Source: Bog-756 sp963828385
Lineage (GTDB): Bacteria; Actinomycetota; Acidimicrobiia; Acidimicrobiales; RAAP-2
Assembly: GCA_963828385.1 (NCBI GenBank)
Contig: CAWHEF010000002.1
Location: 1,116,001-1,180,000 of the forward strand
DNA: 64,000 nt
Reading direction: 5' to 3'
In this document: positions 57,180 to 64,000 of the stretch, piece by piece
How positions within the stretch are numbered: the stretch's first letter is position 1
Layout: each line of letters starts with the position of its first letter
Notes under the pieces: generated by a model
Databases searched by the model: none
What the model was told of the DNA's origin: nothing
Seen by the model: only the letters and a program-made list of their open reading frames with translations
Position numbers and translations under genes: made by a program

Positions 57180-60100
57180 GTGTTCCTGAAGTCCCTGTCG
57201 CTCAAAGGGTTCAAGTCGTTTGCCGATCCTGCCGTGCTCGAGTTCGAGCCCGGCATCACCGTCGTGGTGGGCCCCAACGGCAGTGGCAAGTCGAACGTCG
57301 TCGACGCCGTGGCCTGGGTGCTCGGCGCGCAGGGACCCCGCACGGTGCGCTCGGCGAAGATGGAGGACGTCATCTTCTCGGGCACGTCCGACCGCCCGGC
57401 CCTCGGCCGGGCCGAGGTCTCCCTCACCATCGACAACAGCGCCGGCAAGCTCGCCTCCGACCTAGCCGAGATCACCATCACCCGGACCCTCTTCCGGTCG
57501 GGCGACAGCGAGTACTCGATCAACGGCACCCCCTGTCGGCTCCTCGACGTCCAGGAGCTGCTGTCCGACACGGGCGTGGGGCGCCAGCAGCACGTGATCG
57601 TCGGTCAGGGCAACCTCAACGACATCTTGGAGGCGCGGTCCGAGGACCGGCGCGCCGTCATCGAGGAAGCGGCGGGGGTGCTCAAGTTCCGGCGGCGACG
57701 GGAGCGCTCCGAACGCCGGCTCGCCTCGACCGAGGAGAACCTCGAGCGCCTCTACGACCTGACCCGGGAGGTCAAGCGACAGATCAGGCCGCTCGAACGC
57801 CAGGCGGCCGCGGCCCGGTCCCAAACCGGTCTGGCCGACGAGTTGCGGGCGGTGCGCCTGCACGTCGCCGGCACCGAGCTGCGTGCCCTCGACGCCCGCC
57901 GGAGCGAGGCCACCGAGCTGCGGGCCGACCTGACGACGAGGGAGGCGAGCGCCCGCGACCGGCTCGAGCGACTCGACGCCGATGCGGCCCGGACGACCGA
58001 CGAGCTCTCGGCCCAGCGGGAGTCCGACCTCGTCTCCACCCTCGGCCGTACCGAAGCCCTCGTCGAGCGAGCCCGGGGGCTGTCCAACCTGCTGCGGGAG
58101 CGGCGCCGTTCGTTGTCCCAGGCGCTCGACGCCGCCGCCGACGCCGATGTCGTGTCCACCCTCGAAGCCGAAGCCGCCCGACTGGCAGAGGATCTCCGGG
58201 CCACCGACAGCCAGCTCGCCGGGCTGGCCCCCGCCCACGACGCCGTGGTGGTGGCCGAAGCCGAAGCCGCCGCCGAGCTCCAGGACCACCTGGAGGCGTG
58301 GGGCGACGGCGGAGAGCTGCGCCAGGCCGAGGAGGCGATCGCCGTCGCCCGCAACCAGCTGGCATCGATCGAGCACGCCCTGGAGCGTGACCGGCGGGCC
58401 CTCGACCAGCTCACCGTGCGGGAGTCGAACGTCGAGCGGCGTACCCGGCTGCTCGACGGGGAGGCCCACGAGCTGGCCGAGCGCATCGGTGCCCTCGAAC
58501 AGGAGCGCCACGTGCTCCAGGCCGCCGTCGCCACCACCGAGGAGGACCACGTCCGGGCCGTTCGCCGCTTGGAGACCGCCGAGGAGGCGCTCCGTCAGGC
58601 CGAGCAGGAGCTCCACCGGTCGACGGCGAGAGCGGACGCCCTCGAGCGGGCCCTGGAGGAAGCCCGCGGCGCCGCCGGGGCGGAGCTCCTGGCCGGGATC
58701 GACGGGGTGGTCGGGACGCTGCTGGACCTCGTCGAGGTGGACGAGGGGTGGGAGGACGCGTTGGAGGCCGCCGCCGGCGCTTCGGTGGCGGCGGTGGTCG
58801 TGTCGGGCAGCCGACCGGCCAAGGCCGCCCTCTCCCGCCTCCATCAGGGAGGGGCGACAGGGGCGGTGCTCTCGCTCGCCGTGCCCGGAGCCGATGGGGC
58901 GCAGCGTGGCGCAAGCGGACCCGGCACGCAGGGGGTTCCACCCGGAACCGAGCCCGTCCGGGACCACGTCCGGCCGCGCCGTGGCCCTGAGCACGGAGAA
59001 CCTGCCGGGCTGGAACGGTTGCTCGACACGCTGCTCGCCGGTTCCCACTGCGTCCGGGGCGGGTGGTCGGAGGCGATCGACCTGGCGCTCACGCACCCCG
59101 ACCTGACCGTGGTGACGAGGGACGGGGACCGGTTCTCGTCGACGGGTTGGCGGGTGCGGGCCGCCGGGGGAGTCGTCACCGCCGCCGTCGTCGAAGAGGC
59201 CCGGAGCCGAGCCGACGCCTCGACGGGAGTGGCCGCCGGAGCCGGCGACGATCGAGCCCGGGCCCGGTCGGAGGCCGAGGAGGCGAGGGCGGCAGCCGCA
59301 GAGGCGCTGAGGGCAGACGATCGCAACGAGCTCGCCCACCAGACGGCCAGGGCCGCCCACCAACGGGTGCTCGGGGACCGCGACGCGCTGGAGGCCGAGC
59401 TCGAGGCGGTACGAGGCGAACGCGCCGAGCTCGAGGACCGGATCACACGGGACATCGCCCGGGTGACCTCCCTGGAGGACGAGATCCCGGTCATGGAAGC
59501 GGCCCGGGCGGATGCAGCCGAACGGACGGTCCGGGCCAGAGAGGAGCGTCGTCGCATCGACGAGCACGCGGCGGGGGCGGCCGCCCTCCGGGGGGAGTGG
59601 GAGGTCCGGGCGGCGGGGTTGGAGGAACGCCGGCGGGTGCTGGCCGAGCGGGAAGGGGAGGTGGAACGGCGGCTTGTCGGGCATGCCGACGAGCGCCGCC
59701 AGGCGGCGGAGCGGCGAGAGCGTCTGGAGCGGGACGCCACCGCCGTGGAGCGGCTGGCCGCCGTGGTGGCGAGGGCCGGTGACGAGCTCGACGGGATCGT
59801 GGCCGAGGTGCGCCGCCGCCATCAGCTCCAACTGGAGGTGGTGCGGGCCGGTGGCGCTCACTTGGAGGAGCTGCGCCGCCAGCGATCGGACTGCGAGCAC
59901 GAGCTGGCCGAGGTCCGTGGTCGGCTGCAGGGGATCGAGGTCGACATGGTCGAGGTCACCGTGCGCCGGGAGGCGGTCGTCGACGCCCTCCGCCGGGAGC
60001 TCGGATGCGGGCCCGGCGAAGCCACCGAGGCCCCGCTTCCCGACCTGCCGGGAGGAGTGGACGCCGACGCCAGGGTCACCCAGCTGGAGGCGGAGCTCGC

Positions 60101-60824
60101 CGCCCTCGGCCCGGTCAATCCGCTGGCCACAGAGGAGCTGTCCGAGCTCAACGAACGTCACCAGTTCCTCGAGAGCCAGGTCGAGGACGTCCGCAACGCC
60201 CGGCGCCAGCTCCATCATGTGATCCGATCCCTCGACGAGGAGATCATGCGGGTGTTCGCCGCCGCCTTCGCCGACGTGAACGAGCACTTCTCGGACCTGG
60301 TCGCCACCTTGTTCCCCGGAGGGACGGGGCGACTGGTCCTGACCGATCCCGAGCACCTGCTCGACACCGGGGTGGAGATCGAGGCCAAGCCGGCGAGCCG
60401 GAACGTGCGAAGGTTGTCGCTGCTGTCGGGCGGCGAACGGTCCCTCGTGGCGCTCGCCTACCTGTTCGCCGTGTTCCGGAGCCGCCCGTCGCCGTTCTAC
60501 CTCATGGACGAGGTGGAGGCGGCCCTCGACGACGTCAACCTCCAGCGCTTCCTCGAGCTCGTCCACGAGTTCCGGGGTGATGCCCAGCTCATCATCGTGA
60601 GCCACCAGAAGCGCACGATGGAGGCGGCGGACGCCCTCTACGGCGTGACCATGGCCCCGGGCGGTTCCTCACGCGTGGTCAGCCAACGGGTCGCCGAGCC
60701 CCGGGTCGGGGCGACGACGGCCGTAGGACCAGCCGACGACACGGCCGCAGGACCAGCTGAAGACACGGTCGCAGGCGGATCCGACGGTGATCGGGACCGG
60801 ACGGTGATCGGGACCGGACCATGA
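57180..60824 (+). CDS. smc: Chromosome segregation ATPase SMC
   Basis: The 1214-residue condensin subunit holds and organises chromosomal DNA. Walker A is VGPNGSGKSNVVDAVAWVLG near residue 32. The two coiled-coil arms are rich in Ala, Glu and Arg, with the hinge at about residues 500-640 (ELLAGIDGVVGTLLDLVEVDEGWEDALEAA). The signature LSLLSGGERSLVALAYLFAVF and Walker B PFYLMDEVEAALDDVN are near residue 1080. The last 60 residues are a low-complexity tail (DDTAAGPAEDTVAGG). The stop overlaps ftsY (ATGA). Confidence 0.97.
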   Translation: MFLKSLSLKGFKSFADPAVLEFEPGITVVVGPNGSGKSNVVDAVAWVLGAQGPRTVRSAKMEDVIFSGTSDRPALGRAEVSLTIDNSAGKLASDLAEITITRTLFRSGDSEYSINGTPCRLLDVQELLSDTGVGRQQHVIVGQGNLNDILEARSEDRRAVIEEAAGVLKFRRRRERSERRLASTEENLERLYDLTREVKRQIRPLERQAAAARSQTGLADELRAVRLHVAGTELRALDARRSEATELRADLTTREASARDRLERLDADAARTTDELSAQRESDLVSTLGRTEALVERARGLSNLLRERRRSLSQALDAAADADVVSTLEAEAARLAEDLRATDSQLAGLAPAHDAVVVAEAEAAAELQDHLEAWGDGGELRQAEEAIAVARNQLASIEHALERDRRALDQLTVRESNVERRTRLLDGEAHELAERIGALEQERHVLQAAVATTEEDHVRAVRRLETAEEALRQAEQELHRSTARADALERALEEARGAAGAELLAGIDGVVGTLLDLVEVDEGWEDALEAAAGASVAAVVVSGSRPAKAALSRLHQGGATGAVLSLAVPGADGAQRGASGPGTQGVPPGTEPVRDHVRPRRGPEHGEPAGLERLLDTLLAGSHCVRGGWSEAIDLALTHPDLTVVTRDGDRFSSTGWRVRAAGGVVTAAVVEEARSRADASTGVAAGAGDDRARARSEAEEARAAAAEALRADDRNELAHQTARAAHQRVLGDRDALEAELEAVRGERAELEDRITRDIARVTSLEDEIPVMEAARADAAERTVRAREERRRIDEHAAGAAALRGEWEVRAAGLEERRRVLAEREGEVERRLVGHADERRQAAERRERLERDATAVERLAAVVARAGDELDGIVAEVRRRHQLQLEVVRAGGAHLEELRRQRSDCEHELAEVRGRLQGIEVDMVEVTVRREAVVDALRRELGCGPGEATEAPLPDLPGGVDADARVTQLEAELAALGPVNPLATEELSELNERHQFLESQVEDVRNARRQLHHVIRSLDEEIMRVFAAAFADVNEHFSDLVATLFPGGTGRLVLTDPEHLLDTGVEIEAKPASRNVRRLSLLSGGERSLVALAYLFAVFRSRPSPFYLMDEVEAALDDVNLQRFLELVHEFRGDAQLIIVSHQKRTMEAADALYGVTMAPGGSSRVVSQRVAEPRVGATTAVGPADDTAAGPAEDTVAGGSDGDRDRTVIGTGP

Positions 60825-62095
60825 TGGCGGTCACGGTGGCGGCCAGCTCGGACCTCGTGATCGGCCTGGCCGTCGGGATCCCCGTCGTCGTCGTGGCCAC
60901 CGGCACGGCCATGGCCATGCGGTTGCGCGGTCGGGGCGCCAAGAGCCCGGTACCCCCGGGCGAGGTGGCGAGCGACGCACCCACCGACGTCGAGCTCGCA
61001 CGCGGTGCCGATGCCGCTCGGGTGGCCACGCTCGAGCGGCCGATGGCGCCCCCCGGCGAGGCTCTCGAGGAGCCCGAGGTCGTTGCCGAGCCCGTCCCCG
61101 AGCCCGAGCCCCGACCACAGCCGGCCACCTACCGGGACAGGCTGGGAAAGGCCCGAGGGCTGCTCGCGGGCTATGTCGGGGCCGTCCGGTCGCGCAGCAA
61201 GATCGACGCCGAGACGTGGGACGACCTGGAGGAGGCGCTCATCCGGGCCGACGTCGGGGTGGGAGCGACCGATGCCCTGCTCGACGACCTGCGTGCCCGG
61301 GTGAAGGACGAGCGCATCGGCGGCCCTGACGCCCTGGTCGATGCGCTGAAAGGCGACCTGGTGTCGATGCTGTCCTCGACGGAGGCGTCGCTGGCACTGC
61401 CCGGCACCGAGGAGGCCTCCGGCTCCGGCTCCTCAGCGTCTCCGACCGCCGGGCTTCTCGGAGACACAGGTGAGGGCGCCGACGCCGCGTCGGTCGACGT
61501 GTGGCTGTTCGTCGGCGTGAACGGGGTCGGTAAGACCACCACGGTCGGGAAGGTGGCCAACCGTCTGACGGCCTCCGGCTCGAAAGTCCTCCTGGCAGCA
61601 GCGGACACGTTCCGGGCCGCTGCCGGCGAGCAGCTGGCCATGTGGGCATCCCGGGCCGACGCAGACATCGTGCGCGGCTCCGAGGGCGGTGACCCGGGCT
61701 CGGTCGTGTTCGACGCCGTCCAGCGGGCGGCGTCGAGGGGTCACGGTGTCGTGCTCGCCGACACCGCCGGGCGGTTGCACAACAAGGTCAATCTCATCGA
61801 GGAGCTGAAGAAGGTCCGGCGGGTCGGGGACAGGCTCCCCGGGCGGGTGACTGAGGTCCTCCTCGTCATCGACGCCACCACCGGCCAGAACGGGCTGGCC
61901 CAAGCCAGGGTCTTCCTCGACGCCGTGGAGGTGACCGGCGTGGTGCTGACCAAGCTCGACGGGACGGCGAAGGGCGGCATCGTGGTGGCCATCGAGCGCG
62001 AGCTCGGACTGCCGGTGAAGCTGGTCGGCCTGGGTGAGGGGGTTGACGACCTCGTCGACTTCAACCCCGCTGCCTTCGTGGACGCCCTGTTCTGA
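60821..62095 (+). CDS. ftsY: Signal recognition particle receptor FtsY
   Basis: The 424-residue GTPase receives SRP-ribosome complexes at the membrane. The N-terminal hydrophobic stretch (LVIGLAVGIPVVVVATGTAMAM) serves as a membrane anchor, followed by an acidic, Pro/Glu-rich linker, the NG domain (SKIDAETWDDLEEALIRADVG) and G motifs GVNGVGKTTTVGKVA, DTFRAAAGEQL, LADTAGRLHN and TKLDGTAKGG. The N-terminal anchor is typical of high-GC actinobacteria. ATG 60821 overlaps the smc stop. Confidence 0.97.
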   Translation: MMAVTVAASSDLVIGLAVGIPVVVVATGTAMAMRLRGRGAKSPVPPGEVASDAPTDVELARGADAARVATLERPMAPPGEALEEPEVVAEPVPEPEPRPQPATYRDRLGKARGLLAGYVGAVRSRSKIDAETWDDLEEALIRADVGVGATDALLDDLRARVKDERIGGPDALVDALKGDLVSMLSSTEASLALPGTEEASGSGSSASPTAGLLGDTGEGADAASVDVWLFVGVNGVGKTTTVGKVANRLTASGSKVLLAAADTFRAAAGEQLAMWASRADADIVRGSEGGDPGSVVFDAVQRAASRGHGVVLADTAGRLHNKVNLIEELKKVRRVGDRLPGRVTEVLLVIDATTGQNGLAQARVFLDAVEVTGVVLTKLDGTAKGGIVVAIERELGLPVKLVGLGEGVDDLVDFNPAAFVDALF

Positions 62096-62149
62096 TTCTG
62101 TCTCTTCTGATGCCGCCAGTTCTGATGCCGGGTGCGCCCCGGCGTCCTG

Positions 62150-62155
62150 TAGCCT
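62150..62155 (+). promoter_or_regulatory. Possible -10 box for ffh
   Basis: TAGCCT nine bases before ATG 62165. Confidence 0.45.
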
Positions 62156-62164
62156 GAAGTCCCC

Positions 62165-63751
62165 ATGTTCGAGAGCCTGACGGACCGATTCGAGGGGATC
62201 CTCACCCGCCTCCGCAACCGCGGGCGACTGAGCGAAGCCGATGTCGACGAGGTTCTGCGCGAGATCCGGACGGCGTTGCTCGAGGCCGACGTCGAGATCG
62301 GGGTCGTCCGCACCTTCACCGGTGCCGTTCGCCGGCGCACGGTGGGCCTGCAGCTCTCCCAGGCGCTCAGCCCGGGGCAACAGGTCATCAAGATCGTCAA
62401 CGAGGAGCTGGTGACCATCCTCGGCGGGGAGACCCTGAAGGTCACCTACGCCAGCCGGCCCCCGACGGTCATCCTGCTCGCCGGGCTCCAGGGCTCGGGG
62501 AAGACCACGGCGTCGGCCAAGCTGGCCCGCTGGTTCAAGCAGCAGGGCAGGAACCCGTTCCTCGTGGGCGCCGACCTCCAGCGGCCGGCCGCCGTCCAAC
62601 AGCTCCGGGTCCTCGGCGGCCAGGTCGGGATCACCGTGTTCAGCGAGCCCACCGATCCGGTGTCGGTGGCCAGGGCCGGTCTGGACGAGGCGCAGAGGCT
62701 CGGGCGCGACGTCCTCATCGTCGACACCGCCGGCCGCCTCGCCATCGACGCCGAGCTGATGGACGAGGTCAAAGACATCGCCGGTGCCGTCGACCCCCAT
62801 TACACCTTCCTCGTCATCGACGCCATGACCGGTCAGGACGCCGTCTCGACGGCCTCCTCCTTCCACGAGACGCTCGATCTGGACGGGGTGATCCTGACCA
62901 AGCTCGACGGCGATGCTCGCGGCGGCGCCGCCCTCTCTGTCAAGGAGGTGGTCGGCCGGCCCATCGCCTTCGCCTCGACCGGGGAGAAGCTCGACGACTT
63001 CGACCTCTTCCATCCGGACCGCATGGCCGATCGGATCCTCGGGATGGGGGACGTCCTGAGCCTCATCGAGCAGGCCGAGCGGACGATGGACAAGGAGGTG
63101 GCCACCAAGGGCGCGGCCGCCATGATCGAGGGGCGTTTCACGCTCGAGGACTTCCTGGAGCAGCTCCAGCAGGTCAAGAAGATGGGCTCGTTCTCCGGGA
63201 TGCTGTCCATGGTCCCCGGGGTCTCCAAGGACTTGAAGCAGGCCTCGGAGTCGGTCGACGACCGTCAGATCGCACAGGTCGAGGCGATCATCCAGTCGAT
63301 GACCCCAGGTGAGCGGAGCGACCCGGCCATCATCGACGGCGCTCGCCGCGTGCGCATCGCCAACGGCAGCGGGAGCTCCACCTCGGATGTGAACGCCCTG
63401 CTCAAGCAGTTCAGAGAGATGCGGAAGCTCATGAAGGGCTTCGGGAAGGGTGGCGGCGGTGCCCTCTCCGGGCTCGGCTCGCTGCTCGGACGCGGGCCCA
63501 AGCTCTCGCCGCAGGCCATGGCCGAGCTGGCCGAACGCGGTGGCCTGGACGGTGACGGCGGTGGGCTCGGCGGGCTGAGCGGCCAGGCGGCGGCCAACGG
63601 GGGGTTTGGCGCAGGACGGCCGGCCCCACTGGCGTCGGCAGGCGCCGGAGCCGGCACCAGCGGCCGCGGCGGTGGCCGAGGCGGTCGGGCCAAGGGCAAA
63701 GGGCAAAAGAAGGGCAAGGGCGGAGGCAGGGTCACCCCGAAATCGCGCTGA
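62165..63751 (+). CDS. ffh: Signal recognition particle protein Ffh
   Basis: The 528-residue SRP GTPase binds signal sequences and 4.5S RNA. The NG domain shows FESLTDRFEGILTRLRNRGRLSE, GLQGSGKTTASAKLA, VDTAGRLAIDAE and TKLDGDARGG. The M domain (about residues 320-450) has the methionine-rich helices KKMGSFSGMLSMVPG and MTPGERSDPAIIDGARRVRIANGSG. The last 70 residues are a Gly/Ala/Lys-rich tail. ffh is separated from ftsY by 69 bp containing a repeated TTCTGATGCCG. Confidence 0.97.
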   Translation: MFESLTDRFEGILTRLRNRGRLSEADVDEVLREIRTALLEADVEIGVVRTFTGAVRRRTVGLQLSQALSPGQQVIKIVNEELVTILGGETLKVTYASRPPTVILLAGLQGSGKTTASAKLARWFKQQGRNPFLVGADLQRPAAVQQLRVLGGQVGITVFSEPTDPVSVARAGLDEAQRLGRDVLIVDTAGRLAIDAELMDEVKDIAGAVDPHYTFLVIDAMTGQDAVSTASSFHETLDLDGVILTKLDGDARGGAALSVKEVVGRPIAFASTGEKLDDFDLFHPDRMADRILGMGDVLSLIEQAERTMDKEVATKGAAAMIEGRFTLEDFLEQLQQVKKMGSFSGMLSMVPGVSKDLKQASESVDDRQIAQVEAIIQSMTPGERSDPAIIDGARRVRIANGSGSSTSDVNALLKQFREMRKLMKGFGKGGGGALSGLGSLLGRGPKLSPQAMAELAERGGLDGDGGGLGGLSGQAAANGGFGAGRPAPLASAGAGAGTSGRGGGRGGRAKGKGQKKGKGGGRVTPKSR

Positions 63752-63869
63752 GCCCGGGCCCGTGCACCCCTCCGAGGGACGCCGTGACACATCACGCTCC
63801 ACTTTGGTGGGAGAATGTCCGGCGCCGACATCTGGCAACGACCGGTCACGAGCCGAGTCGTGGGCTGGA

Positions 63870-63947
63870 GTCGCAGGCCGAGGCGGGACGCCGAGGCAGG
63901 AGAGGCCGATGTCGCAGGCCGAGGCAGGCCGTCGCAGGCCGAGGCAG
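63870..63947. repeat. Direct repeats upstream of rpsP
   Basis: GTCGCAGGCCGAGGC occurs at 63870-63884, 63911-63925 and 63931-63945; the last two copies share GTCGCAGGCCGAGGCAG and are 20 bp apart. Further partial CCGAGGCAGG copies lie between. The repeats lie in the 235-bp gap between ffh and rpsP and may be a regulatory or structural element. Confidence 0.8.
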
Positions 63948-63974
63948 GACCGAGTGAATGCGGACTGAGTACAT

Positions 63975-63980
63975 GAGGAG
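63975..63980 (+). promoter_or_regulatory. Ribosome-binding site of rpsP
   Basis: GAGGAG six bases before GTG 63987. Confidence 0.7.
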
Positions 63981-63986
63981 TCAACG

Positions 63987-64000
63987 GTGGCAGTGAAGCT
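63987..64000 (+). CDS. rpsP: 30S ribosomal protein S16, 5' end only
   Basis: Only the first codons are inside the window: GTG GCA GTG AAG CT, which reads (M)AVKL and matches the S16 start (M)AVKIRL. The place after ffh is the one rpsP holds in actinobacteria, and a GAGGAG site precedes the GTG. The identification rests mainly on position and these four residues. Confidence 0.7.

Noticed and set aside
57462..60605. A 1047-codon open frame on the strand opposite smc
   Set aside because: High GC and regular codon use produce long antisense frames; the composition is His/Gly/Leu-rich without motifs, while smc is complete.
61433..63838. 801-codon frame opposite ftsY and ffh
   Set aside because: Antisense shadow of two conserved genes.

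Overview
The window is a high-GC, densely coded chromosomal segment of an actinobacterium. The evidence is a fused Kgd-type 2-oxoglutarate decarboxylase/dehydrogenase, a CofC/FbiD-type coenzyme F420 enzyme with a deazaflavin-type oxidoreductase elsewhere, an SCO6745-like protein, an HU protein with a mycobacterial HupB-like basic tail, and a rsmD-coaD / rnc-mutM-smc-ftsY-ffh-rpsP gene order close to that of Mycobacterium. Its divergence from typical Streptomyces or Mycobacterium proteins suggests a deep lineage such as Acidimicrobiia; that placement is inference. No tRNA, rRNA, CRISPR array, insertion sequence or integrase is visible.

Layout. 0.4-2.0 kb: a type IV coupling-protein-like ATPase (minus strand) broken by a frame change at A8. 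2.2-14.7 kb: HU with a histone-H1-like tail, a PIG-L deacetylase/CofC pair, a pH-sensing-type adenylate cyclase, a GH38 alpha-mannosidase with a small coupled protein, RNase HII, a frameshifted acyl-CoA dehydrogenase, a DMT transporter, an epimerase/hydrolase pair and a second, plain HU. 14.8-26.5 kb: kgd, an M20 peptidase, a sulfotransferase, a three-part NYN-RNase/H1-like/S1 protein, FabZ-like dehydratase, exonuclease III, a UvrD-like helicase and an alpha/beta hydrolase. 26.5-38 kb: a membrane-anchored MurF-like ligase with D-Ala-D-Ala ligase (frameshifted), a PH-domain protein, galactokinase, alpha-methylacyl-CoA racemase, deazaflavin-type oxidoreductase, a stand-alone Lrp ligand domain, an MFS protein with a PYGTPPVS minisatellite, a methyltransferase and PEP carboxykinase (frameshifted). 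38-64 kb: a conserved housekeeping block (thiL, rpmB, fakA-like, recG, vapBC, rsmD, coaD, DivIVA/F0-b-like protein, DUF177, rpmF, plsX ... acpP, rnc, mutM, smc, ftsY, ffh, start of rpsP). An accessory stretch (MOSC, truncated CPBP protease, patatin, acyl-CoA dehydrogenase, globin, two convergent sulfotransferases, SCO6745-like) lies between plsX and acpP, genes that are usually close together.

Two window-wide patterns stand out. First, at least seventeen genes on both strands have a TAnnnT hexamer 6-9 nt before the start codon and no Shine-Dalgarno sequence, which is the signature of leaderless transcription; it refines several start codons and exposes a 20-codon leaderless leader ORF before the racemase gene. 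Second, four otherwise intact conserved genes (acyl-CoA dehydrogenase, ddl, pckG, vapB) each carry exactly one extra base. This looks more like sequence error than gene decay, but it should be resolved before they are called pseudogenes. The most unusual protein is the NYN ribonuclease/H1-like/S1 fusion at 21.3-22.7 kb.
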